Assembly (NCBI GenBank): GCA_024709145.1
Contig: JANJXG010000046.1
Coordinates: forward strand, 1 to 41,270
Length of the DNA stretch: 41,270 bases
Direction: 5' to 3'
Source: Bacteroidales bacterium
GTDB taxonomy: Bacteria; Bacteroidota; Bacteroidia; Bacteroidales; F082
In this document: piece after piece, positions 28,757 through 36,881 of the stretch
How the letters are laid out: the number at the start of each line of letters is the position of its first letter
Position numbering within the stretch: position 1 is the stretch's first letter
Program-made: the position numbers and the translations under genes
The notes under the pieces: generated by a model
Database searches by the model: none
Told to the model about the DNA's origin: nothing
The model's input: the letters and a program-made list of their open reading frames with translations, nothing else

Positions 28757-30463
28757 ATGAGTATTAAAGAAAAATTACACGCACTCTGGGGTCAGTTATA
28801 CCCGGATCATGAAAAGAAAAAACTGGATCAATTTCTTGATTCCCTTGAAGTTCAAGCTGTTCCTGATGGTTCAGTTTCAGATTGGTATAAAGATGCTGTC
28901 GTTTACTCATTATATGTGGATCTTTACAGTAAAGACTTCGAAGGATTAACATCCAAGTTGGATTATTTGCATGGTTTGGGTGTTACATGTTTGTGGCTTT
29001 TGCCAATTTTGGACTCACCGATGCGCGATGCCGGATTTGATATCCGTAATTATGATCTGATCAGACATGATTTACTTGGGCTTGAACCTGGATTCAGCAG
29101 ACAACAACAGGAGGAAGTCTTCGGCAGATTCCTTGATGCCGCGCATCAAAAAGGCATCAGGGTGATTTTTGATATTGCCATCAACCATTGTTCTGAGGAG
29201 CACCCCTGGTTTGTTGAGGCGCGCAAATCGGAAGATAACCCTTTCCGTGATTATTTCATCTGGTCGAAAGATACGAGTTTGTACAAAGATGCCAGAATTA
29301 TTTTTAAAGGGATGGAGGAAAGTAATTGGGAGCCCCTTGGTGATTCCAATTACTTTCATCGCTTTTTTAACTTCCAACCCGACCTGAATTATAGAAATCC
29401 AGAGGTTTTGTTTGCTATGGCCCGAAATATGTTGTATTGGCAACGTATTGGTGTTGATGGTTTTAGGGCGGATGCTATTCCGTATTTGTGGAAAGAAGAA
29501 GGTACTGATTGTGAAAACCTTCCTCAAACACATATGGTTGTGAAATTTTTCAGAGCAGTGCTAGATTATGTTAAACCAGGATCGTTGTTGCTTGCAGAAG
29601 CCTGCCAAAAGCCGGCCACTGTAGTAGAATACATGGGGCAGGGTGATGAATGTCATGCGGCCTATCATTTTCCGGTGATGCCTATGTTTTATAAATCCAT
29701 TGCACAACACAGTAACAAACCTATCAAAAGCATTCTGCATCCATGTGTTACTCCTGAATTGCCCGAGGGCAGTCAGTGGTTTACCTTTTTAAGGTGTCAC
29801 GACGAATTGAGCCTTGAGCTGGTTTATGTTTCAGAAGAAGACAGAAAGTATATCCATGAAAACTATTGTCATGAAGCTGCCTGGGATTTCAGGTTGGGTG
29901 AAGGAATCTCAGCCCGTTTAGCTAATCTTTTTCAGTTTGACGATCGTCGCATTGGCTTGGCTTATTCTATCATGCTCAGTTTACCCGGTACTCCCGTGAT
30001 TTATTACGGGGATGAATTTGGTAAAGAAAACGATATAGAGTTCTACAAGCAAATGTCGGCTTTTGTTGGAAAAGATGATACACGATTTTTGGTAAGAGGA
30101 AAAATCAGGTGGGACTTAAGAGAAAAACAATTGGCTGATCCTGAGACATTTCAGTCGAAGGTATTTTCAAGAATTCAGCGAATGCTTCATGTAAGAAATG
30201 GTAAAAAAGCCTTTGGAAGAGGTACAATCCAATTTCTTGACGCATCGTCAGCGTATGGTAAAAAAGATCAGGAAATACTTGCCTATCAGAGGGTTTTTAA
30301 AGACGAAGAGATCATCGTCGTTCAGAATTTGTCTGACCATTCTAAAAAGTTCAGTTTGCTAATTGAAAAGGTTAAGTTGGTCGATTTGCTCACAGGCGAA
30401 CAAATGAATTCACACGAAATCGTAGTGAATTCATATGGATATAATTGGTTTGTAGTTGTTTAG
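28757..30463 (+). CDS. Trehalose synthase-like GH13 enzyme (maltose alpha-glucosyltransferase type)
   Basis: 568-aa GH13 enzyme. Its region order and motifs follow trehalose synthase (TreS): WYKDAVVYSLYVDLY (43-57), LLPILDSPMRDAGFDIRNY (81-99), INHCSEEHPWF (142-152), the insert YKDARIIFKGMEESNW, HRFFNFQPDLNY, then VDGFRADAIPYLW with nucleophile Asp239, LLAEAC with acid/base Glu281, and FLRCHDELSLE with Asp349. TreS interconverts maltose and trehalose by intramolecular transfer. An amylosucrase-like or hydrolytic activity cannot be excluded, and no maltokinase domain is fused. The in-frame ATG at 28712 lies before the promoter's -7 box, so ATG 28757 is used. The PGM-GH65 gene follows after 18 nt. 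Confidence 0.85.
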   Translation: MSIKEKLHALWGQLYPDHEKKKLDQFLDSLEVQAVPDGSVSDWYKDAVVYSLYVDLYSKDFEGLTSKLDYLHGLGVTCLWLLPILDSPMRDAGFDIRNYDLIRHDLLGLEPGFSRQQQEEVFGRFLDAAHQKGIRVIFDIAINHCSEEHPWFVEARKSEDNPFRDYFIWSKDTSLYKDARIIFKGMEESNWEPLGDSNYFHRFFNFQPDLNYRNPEVLFAMARNMLYWQRIGVDGFRADAIPYLWKEEGTDCENLPQTHMVVKFFRAVLDYVKPGSLLLAEACQKPATVVEYMGQGDECHAAYHFPVMPMFYKSIAQHSNKPIKSILHPCVTPELPEGSQWFTFLRCHDELSLELVYVSEEDRKYIHENYCHEAAWDFRLGEGISARLANLFQFDDRRIGLAYSIMLSLPGTPVIYYGDEFGKENDIEFYKQMSAFVGKDDTRFLVRGKIRWDLREKQLADPETFQSKVFSRIQRMLHVRNGKKAFGRGTIQFLDASSAYGKKDQEILAYQRVFKDEEIIVVQNLSDHSKKFSLLIEKVKLVDLLTGEQMNSHEIVVNSYGYNWFVVV

Positions 30464-30481
30464 ATAATGATATAATAATAA

Positions 30482-33400
30482 ATGACAATGGAACACAAAA
30501 TGTTTGATGCTGTAATTTTCGATCTGGATGGTGTTATTACCAAAACAGCTTTAGCGCATAGTGCGGCCTGGAAAAAAATGTTTGATGATTTTCTTATGGC
30601 TTACAGCGAAACACATCAAATTGAATATAAGGAATTTACGCATAAAGACGACTATCTTCCCTTCGTTGACGGGAAACCACGATATAAAGGAGTAGCTGAT
30701 TTTCTGGCATCCCGAGGGATAACCCTTCCCTTTGGAGAACCTGGTGACAAACCCTCGATGGAGAGCGTATGTGGTCTCGGAAACATGAAAAACGATGCTT
30801 TCAATGAGGTGCTTAGGCGCGATGGTGTGGAAGTATACCCTTCAACGGTTGCTTTGATGAAGCAGTTAAAAGCCGAAGGCTATAGGGTTGGAGTTGCCTC
30901 ATCGAGTAAAAACTGTGAAGCAGTTCTCGAGGCTGCGGGTTTAATCCATCTGGTTGAAACGCGCGTTGATGGTGTGGTGTCGGCTGAAATGGGATTGAAA
31001 GGGAAACCAGAGGCTGATATTTTTACCACAGCCGCAAAAAACCTGCATTGTGATTATGAGCGGTCGATTATCGTGGAGGATGCTGTTTCGGGTGTTCAGG
31101 CAGGCAGAAACGGTAATTTCGGTTTGGTTTTAGGCATTGCCCGTGAAGAAAACAAGGAAGAATTGCTTGTTAATGGTGCTGATCTTGTGGTTGAGGATTT
31201 GTCCGAAATAACCATATCTGACCTCAATCAATGGTTTAGTAAAGGTTTGGAAGCTGATTCATGGTCGATTACTTACCATGATTATGACACAAAAAAAGAG
31301 CGATCCAGAGAAGCGCTACTAACAGTTGGAAATGGATATTTCGGAACAAGAGGTGCGCTGGAAGAGTCGGTTGCCAATGCTGTCAATTACCCTGGAACTT
31401 ATATGGCCGGGATGTATAACAGGTTAATAACCAACGTGTCTGGGCGTGAAGTTGAAAATGAGGATTTTGTCAATATACCAAACTGGTTACCAGTAAGTTT
31501 CCGTATTGACGGCGAAGATTGGTTTAGTACCAAAAAATTTAAAATCAGGTCAATCAGGCGTACGCTGATATTATCATCAGGATTGCTGACAAAACAAATG
31601 ATTGTGGAGGATGGCAATGGACGCCAGACCGAAATAGTTTCTGAAAGATTTGTCAGCATGGAGAACATTCATTTAGCTGGCCTGAGATATCAAATTAAAC
31701 CTCTCAATTACAGTGGTCGGATTGAAATACGCAGCGGCATCGATGCACTTCTGATCAATGAGGGTGTTGAAAGATATAAATCCCTCAATCAGCGTCATTT
31801 AAATCCCTTGAAGTCAGGAGTCGATGGTAACAGGCTTTTTGTTTTGGCTGAAACAACCCAGTCCAAATATCAAATTGGTGAAGCTGCTCTTCAGCTTCTT
31901 TTTGTGGACGGTATCAAATCGACAAGTGAACCTGAATCGATAATTGAAACCGGAAAATCATTTCATCTTTTTAAGGTGGAAGTCTATGAAAATCAGTGTA
32001 TTCAATTAGAAAAAATCGTGTCTATATGTTCGGATAAGGAAGATTTTGTTGATAATGCCCTTGATACAGCACTGGAGTCATTAAATCAAACATTCCGTTT
32101 TGATTCATTACTGGCAAAAAGTAAGATTAGCTGGGAGGGGTTGTGGAAAAAGTTCGATGTTAACATTGGTGGCGACCGAATGTCGCAAAAGCTCCTGAGG
32201 TTACATTTGTTTCATTTGCTGACATCGGTTTCGCATTTCAATGAAAAACTCGATGCGAGCATCACCGCTCGTGGATTGCATGGGGAGGCTTACCGGGGAC
32301 ATATTTTTTGGGATGAATTATTCATTTTACCCTTGTATGATTTACAGCTGCCTGAAGTAGCCAAATCAATGCTACTTTATCGTTACAGACGACTACCTCA
32401 GGCAAAAGAATACGCCCGTCAACATGGTTTTGAAGGGGCCATGTTCCCCTGGCAAAGTGGTAGTGACGGTCGTGAGGAGACCCAAGTGCTTCATTTAAAT
32501 CCACTTACAGGTAAGTGGGGTGATGACCATAGTTCGCTTCAACGACATGTTTCCCTTGCCATTGCCTACAATGTCTGGGATTATTATTGGATCACAAATG
32601 ATGAATCATTTATGATTCAATATGGCGCTGAGATGTTTTTTGAGATCTGCAGGTTTTGGGCCAGCAAGGCTACATTAAATCCTCTCACCAACAGATTTGA
32701 AATCAGCGGTGTTATGGGTCCAGACGAGTTTCATGAACATATGCCTGACAGCGATGCCGGTGGTTTAAAGGATAACAGCTATACCAATCTGATGGTTGCC
32801 TGGATGTTTGGAAAAGCCATCGAAATCAAAGATTCGGTTGGTGAATCGGTGCTAAAACGGTTGGGATTCGAAACGAGTGAACTGCAAAGATGGGCCTCCA
32901 TCGCATCATCGCTTAATCTGGTCATCAACGAAGAGGGCGTGATTGCACAATATGACGGATATTTTGATTTGGCCGAACTGGATTGGAACTTTTACAAACA
33001 AAAGTACGGGAATGTCTATCGGATGGATCGTATACTGAAAGCTGAAGGAAAATCACCTGATGCCTATAAAGTTGCAAAACAGGCCGATACGCTTATGACA
33101 TTTTATAATCTTGATCAATTGGAAGTGGATCAGTTATTGAATAAAATGGGTTACCATCTGCCACCGGATTACTTGCAGCGCAACCTCAGGTATTACCTGG
33201 AGCGGACCTCACACGGCTCGACACTCAGCAGGGTGGTGCATGCGCGGCTTGCAGCCATGGTAGGTGAGAAACAACTCAGTCTGGAGCTATACAAGGATGC
33301 TCTTGGTAGTGATTATGTTGACATTCAAGGTGGTACAACCGGCGAAGGAATACACGCAGGAGTTATGGCCGGAACCATTTTGATTGCCTTAAACACCTTC

Positions 33401-33619
33401 GCCGGCCTGAATTTCAGAGGCAGGATGCTGACAATCAATCCCGAACTTCCTCCAAATTGGAAAAGCATGGCGTTTGGATTGACATTTAAGGGTGTTTCTT
33501 ACAAATTTGAACTTTCTCAGGTCAAAAGCCGTATTTTAGCCAATCAGGATACGATGGTAATAGTTTCAGGAAGATCAGTGGAATTAATTCAAAATCAATG
33601 GGTTGAAATATCATCCTGA
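30482..33619 (+). CDS. Beta-phosphoglucomutase / GH65 disaccharide phosphorylase fusion
   Basis: 1045-aa two-domain enzyme. Residues 7-~245 are a HAD beta-phosphoglucomutase: nucleophile/acid pair Asp14-Asp16 in FDLDGVIT, motif II ASSSKN, Lys in GKPEADIF and IVEDAVSGVQAG. Residues ~260-1040 are a GH65 phosphorylase: TVGNGYFGTRGALEES, GPDEFHE (746-752, predicted general acid Glu749), DNSYTN, and the phosphate-binding HGSTLSRVVHA. GH65 phosphorolyses trehalose, maltose or kojibiose with inversion, giving glucose and beta-glucose-1-phosphate; the HAD part would convert the latter to glucose-6-phosphate. The adjacent TreS-like enzyme makes trehalose or maltose the likely substrate. The two domains usually come from separate neighbouring genes. 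It overlaps or nearly abuts the next gene. Confidence 0.92.
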   Translation: MTMEHKMFDAVIFDLDGVITKTALAHSAAWKKMFDDFLMAYSETHQIEYKEFTHKDDYLPFVDGKPRYKGVADFLASRGITLPFGEPGDKPSMESVCGLGNMKNDAFNEVLRRDGVEVYPSTVALMKQLKAEGYRVGVASSSKNCEAVLEAAGLIHLVETRVDGVVSAEMGLKGKPEADIFTTAAKNLHCDYERSIIVEDAVSGVQAGRNGNFGLVLGIAREENKEELLVNGADLVVEDLSEITISDLNQWFSKGLEADSWSITYHDYDTKKERSREALLTVGNGYFGTRGALEESVANAVNYPGTYMAGMYNRLITNVSGREVENEDFVNIPNWLPVSFRIDGEDWFSTKKFKIRSIRRTLILSSGLLTKQMIVEDGNGRQTEIVSERFVSMENIHLAGLRYQIKPLNYSGRIEIRSGIDALLINEGVERYKSLNQRHLNPLKSGVDGNRLFVLAETTQSKYQIGEAALQLLFVDGIKSTSEPESIIETGKSFHLFKVEVYENQCIQLEKIVSICSDKEDFVDNALDTALESLNQTFRFDSLLAKSKISWEGLWKKFDVNIGGDRMSQKLLRLHLFHLLTSVSHFNEKLDASITARGLHGEAYRGHIFWDELFILPLYDLQLPEVAKSMLLYRYRRLPQAKEYARQHGFEGAMFPWQSGSDGREETQVLHLNPLTGKWGDDHSSLQRHVSLAIAYNVWDYYWITNDESFMIQYGAEMFFEICRFWASKATLNPLTNRFEISGVMGPDEFHEHMPDSDAGGLKDNSYTNLMVAWMFGKAIEIKDSVGESVLKRLGFETSELQRWASIASSLNLVINEEGVIAQYDGYFDLAELDWNFYKQKYGNVYRMDRILKAEGKSPDAYKVAKQADTLMTFYNLDQLEVDQLLNKMGYHLPPDYLQRNLRYYLERTSHGSTLSRVVHARLAAMVGEKQLSLELYKDALGSDYVDIQGGTTGEGIHAGVMAGTILIALNTFAGLNFRGRMLTINPELPPNWKSMAFGLTFKGVSYKFELSQVKSRILANQDTMVIVSGRSVELIQNQWVEISS

Positions 33620-33653
33620 AGGTTTTAATCAAGATTTTTTTAACAATATAGTT

Positions 33654-34292
33654 ATGTTAAACGATAAAATTACTGTAACACGTAAGCACACACAGGCAGC
33701 AGAACTTGTGGCAGAAGAACTTCAAAAAGTACTTCAGCCCAAATTTATTGTGGCTATTGGTGGGGAGGTTGGTTCAGGAAAATCAACACTTTCCTACGCA
33801 CTTGCTCACAAATTGAAAAAGCAAGGGATTACCTCCAAAATCATTGACCTTGATGACTTTTATAAAGTGTCTCCAAAAGAAAGAAAAGCCTGGCGTCGGC
33901 TGAACGGCATTGAATCAGTGGGACCAGAGGAATACGACTGGAATAAAATCAACCATGTAATCGATGATTTTTACCATGACAGGGAATCAACAATGCCTTG
34001 CGTCGATCTTATCACGGATGAAGTGGATACCCTTACAACTTTTTTTGAAGGAGTTGATGTATTGATAATTAATGGATTATATGCTACTAAACTCAAGCAG
34101 TCCAATTTCAGGGTTTTCATCGAGCTGACTTATGATGAAACGAAAGAAGCACAAGCCTACAGTCAAAAGGAAGAAATGACCGAGTTTCGGCGTCAGATTC
34201 TAGAACGTGAACACCAAATGGTTCAGGCATTGAAGCAAAACATCCATTTATTTTTCGATTTCGATGCAACACTTGATAAATATCATCTGTAA
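33654..34292 (+). CDS. Uridine kinase/phosphoribulokinase-like P-loop protein, copy 1
   Basis: 212-aa P-loop NTPase of the uridine kinase-like family. Walker A is GGEVGSGKST (36-45), followed by the acceptor-site region DLDDFYKVSPKERKAWR, the family signature GPEEYDWNKI, and the Walker B-like VDVLIINGLYATKL. The nucleoside-binding pattern of true uridine kinases is only partly kept, so the substrate is open; its location suggests a sugar or sugar derivative. The start is placed at ATG 33654, which aligns its N-terminus residue for residue with copy 2; an in-frame ATG at 33603 would overlap the PGM-GH65 stop. It is followed by a paralogue after a 51-nt gap. Confidence 0.85.
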   Translation: MLNDKITVTRKHTQAAELVAEELQKVLQPKFIVAIGGEVGSGKSTLSYALAHKLKKQGITSKIIDLDDFYKVSPKERKAWRRLNGIESVGPEEYDWNKINHVIDDFYHDRESTMPCVDLITDEVDTLTTFFEGVDVLIINGLYATKLKQSNFRVFIELTYDETKEAQAYSQKEEMTEFRRQILEREHQMVQALKQNIHLFFDFDATLDKYHL

Positions 34293-34343
34293 ACAATACT
34301 AAATGCAAATTAATCTAAATGAATTCATAAACAATTTAAATAT

Positions 34344-34979
34344 ATGCTTGGAGATGTATTGTTGATTGCTGAAAAGCATCAGAAAGCCGGTGAAGGCATC
34401 ATTGAGGAAATTCTTAAAGTTCGAAAACCAAAAATGATGGTTGCCATCTCAGGGGAGTCTGGTTCAGGAAAATCTGAGCTTGCACATGTCATTGCCAAAG
34501 GTTTGCGTAAACACGGTATCATGGCTAAGCCATTGCACATCGACAATTATTACCGTATTCACCCACTCGAACGCACCGAATGGCGCAAAACGAATGGAAT
34601 ACAGCAAGTGGTAGGACCCGGCGAATATGATTGGGCAACGATTACGCGTAACATCAGAGAGTTTAAAGATGGAGCGCTTTCTACCGGTCCATGTGTTGAC
34701 CTTGTGACAGAGCAAATTGACCAGTTAACTACTGATTATGCCGGAATCGATATGCTGATCATTGATGGCCTATATGCCATCAAAGTTCCGGATGTTGACC
34801 TGCGAGTTTTTATTGAGTTAACCTATCATGAAACAAAAAAGGCGCAGGTTGTCAGGGGCAAAGAGCCACAGAATGAATACCGTATGCAAGTTTTGGAAAA
34901 AGAGCATCAGGAAGTCCAGCTTCTAAAACCTACTGCCGACCTTTTTATCGGCATGAATTATGAGCTGAGGAAAGCATAG
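34344..34979 (+). CDS. Uridine kinase/phosphoribulokinase-like P-loop protein, copy 2
   Basis: 211-aa paralogue of the preceding protein, collinear with it from end to end. Walker A is SGESGSGKSE (36-45), with Glu where copy 1 has Thr after GKS. Then come HIDNYYRIHPLERTEWR, GPGEYDWATI and DMLIIDGLYAIKV. Both copies end in a helical R(R/M)Q-LE-EHQ-VQ stretch, which looks like a family-specific lid or dimer element. The two may form a heteromer or act on different substrates. It is the last gene of operon 1; the long hairpin at 35028-35083 follows. Confidence 0.85.
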   Translation: MLGDVLLIAEKHQKAGEGIIEEILKVRKPKMMVAISGESGSGKSELAHVIAKGLRKHGIMAKPLHIDNYYRIHPLERTEWRKTNGIQQVVGPGEYDWATITRNIREFKDGALSTGPCVDLVTEQIDQLTTDYAGIDMLIIDGLYAIKVPDVDLRVFIELTYHETKKAQVVRGKEPQNEYRMQVLEKEHQEVQLLKPTADLFIGMNYELRKA

Positions 34980-35027
34980 TACCAGAAACGTCTGGAAGAT
35001 GAAATAAGCCCTTGACTTTTTTCATCC

Positions 35028-35083
35028 GGGGGTGAGCGAAACCGGCTTCATTAGAAAATGAACCGTTTTCTTTCACCCTTTTT
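35028..35083 (+). terminator. Long imperfect hairpin terminator after operon 1
   Basis: The arms GGGTGAGCGAAACCGGCTTCATT and AATGAACCGTTTTCTTTCACCC pair over about 20 positions with one bulge and a few mismatches around loop AGAA, then TTTTT follows. It is longer than the other terminators in the window and separates the two glucan operons. Confidence 0.75.
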
Positions 35084-35117
35084 GGTAATTGATCCAACAA
35101 TCGACAGCTTTAGCACT

Positions 35118-35125
35118 TATCTTTG
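35118..35125 (+). promoter_or_regulatory. -7 element of the glucan operon 2
   Basis: TATCTTTG, exact TAnnTTTG, within the 13-mer TTATCTTTGTTGA shared with operon 1. It lies 19 nt before ATG 35145. No clear -33 box. Confidence 0.6.
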
Positions 35126-35144
35126 TTGAGCAATACGAGATCAT

Positions 35145-36857
35145 ATGATCAATGTTTATCAGTTATTTCCCAGACTTTTTGGAAATAAATCCAAGAATCT
35201 ATCACTAAATGGCAGCATCGAAGAAAATGGATGTGGCAAACTTGCTGATATAGATGAAAGAGCAATCCTTACATTAAAGGAATTTGGGATAACCCATATC
35301 TGGCTCACCGGTGTAATTCGTCATGCCAAACTTACTGACTACAGGCAATTTGGAATCCCATCGAGCCATCCGGCTGTCGTTAAAGGCAGAGCAGGATCTC
35401 CATACGCCATTTGTGATTATTATGACATAGATCCTGATTTGGCTGTTTCAGTTCCTCATAGAATGATCGAATTTGAGGCGTTGGTTGAAAGAATTCACCA
35501 AGCTGGACTTGGTGTTTTTATCGATTTCGTACCAAATCACCTTGCACGCGAATATCGTTCGGTAGCGAAGCCGGAAGGAATTCAGGATTTCGGAGAGAAC
35601 GACAATGTTCAGCTTGCATTTCATCCGCAGAATAATTTTTATTATTTACCCGAACGTTCTTTTTTCCCACCTTTCAGGGCAGAAAGTATTTATCAATCAA
35701 CAAGTTATTATTCAGAAGAACCTGCCAAAGCTACAGGAAATGATTGTTTTTCGGCTATGCCTTCCCTTAATGACTGGTTCGAAACGGTAAAATTAAATTA
35801 TGGTATAGATTATCTGAATGATAGACAAACATATTTTGATCCCGTTCCAGGTACCTGGCAACGTATGCTTGAGGTGCTCACATTTTGGGCTGCAAAAGGC
35901 ATTGATGGATTTCGGGTTGATATGGCTGAAATGGTTCCCGTGCCATTTTGGGAATGGGTTGTAAGTCGGCTAAAAAAGGAACATCCAAACCTAATAATGA
36001 TAGCAGAAATCTATCAACCAGCTCTGAATGAATCTTTTATTCATGCCGGATTTGATTTCTTGTATGACAAAATGTGCCTTTACAACCGGTTACATGATGT
36101 ATTGATTCACAATCATGCAGCTGAATCACTCAGCAGTTGCTGGAAAATGCTGGAAGGATACAATCATCGTATGATTCGGTTTATGGAAAACCATGACGAA
36201 CCGCGCCTCGCATCACCCAGGTTTTTTGGTGATGCAAACGGTGCCTTACCTGCCTTTGCATTGTGTGCTTTGATGCATCCGAGTGCTCTGATGGTTTACA
36301 ATGGTCAGGAAGTTGGCGAGCAGGCGATTGGTAGTCAAGGCTATAGCGGTGATGATGGTCGTAGTACCATTTTTGATTACGCACACATGCCTCAACATCA
36401 ACAGTGGATGAACGATGGCCTTTTTGATGGGGCCTTGTTGACGTTTGATCAGAAGAAAATACGTGAAAAGTACAGTCAATTATTGCGTTTGCGCCTTACA
36501 CAGCCAGCACTGAGAGAAGGCGATTTCTATGATCTGATGTGGGCCAATCCCTGGTATACCGATTTTGATCCACGCTTTGTTTATGCGTTTCTTCGGTTTA
36601 CCAAAGGCCAGAATATATTAATTGTCATCAATTTCAATCGCTTCGAAAGCCGGGCAATGCGCGTAAATATGCATGATGATTCACTTCAATTAATGGAGTT
36701 GTCAAATACTTCCATTCATTTGATGTGTGCTGAGGATTTGCTTGGTGTGCATGAAACTGTTCAGTTCAGTACAAAAGAATTGGCTCAGGAGGGGATTCAA
36801 ATCAGGCTTCAACCTTCGCAATACGCTATTTTTGAACTTAAGCCTTTCAACTATTGA
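35145..36857 (+). CDS. GH13 alpha-amylase family enzyme
   Basis: 570-aa (beta/alpha)8 enzyme acting on alpha-glucans. It starts directly with the barrel (INVYQLFPRLFG). Region I is VFIDFVPNHLAREY. The catalytic triad is complete: Asp259 in GFRVDMAEM, Glu288 in MIAEIYQP and Asp351 in ENHDEPR. A short beta-sandwich C-terminal domain ends at YAIFELKP. There is no signal peptide, so it works in the cytoplasm on glycogen or maltodextrins. Hydrolase versus transferase cannot be decided; the N-terminal domains of GlgE maltosyltransferases are absent. It is 24 nt upstream of glgB and in the same operon, which argues for a role in internal storage glucan. Confidence 0.88.
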   Translation: MINVYQLFPRLFGNKSKNLSLNGSIEENGCGKLADIDERAILTLKEFGITHIWLTGVIRHAKLTDYRQFGIPSSHPAVVKGRAGSPYAICDYYDIDPDLAVSVPHRMIEFEALVERIHQAGLGVFIDFVPNHLAREYRSVAKPEGIQDFGENDNVQLAFHPQNNFYYLPERSFFPPFRAESIYQSTSYYSEEPAKATGNDCFSAMPSLNDWFETVKLNYGIDYLNDRQTYFDPVPGTWQRMLEVLTFWAAKGIDGFRVDMAEMVPVPFWEWVVSRLKKEHPNLIMIAEIYQPALNESFIHAGFDFLYDKMCLYNRLHDVLIHNHAAESLSSCWKMLEGYNHRMIRFMENHDEPRLASPRFFGDANGALPAFALCALMHPSALMVYNGQEVGEQAIGSQGYSGDDGRSTIFDYAHMPQHQQWMNDGLFDGALLTFDQKKIREKYSQLLRLRLTQPALREGDFYDLMWANPWYTDFDPRFVYAFLRFTKGQNILIVINFNRFESRAMRVNMHDDSLQLMELSNTSIHLMCAEDLLGVHETVQFSTKELAQEGIQIRLQPSQYAIFELKPFNY

Positions 36858-36881
36858 TAATTTCAATTTAAATCTCTGATT

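Noticed and set aside
35145-36857. Assignment of the GH13 enzyme as GlgE maltosyltransferase
   Set aside because: The protein starts directly at the barrel and lacks GlgE's N-terminal domains and length, although its place next to glgB makes the idea tempting.
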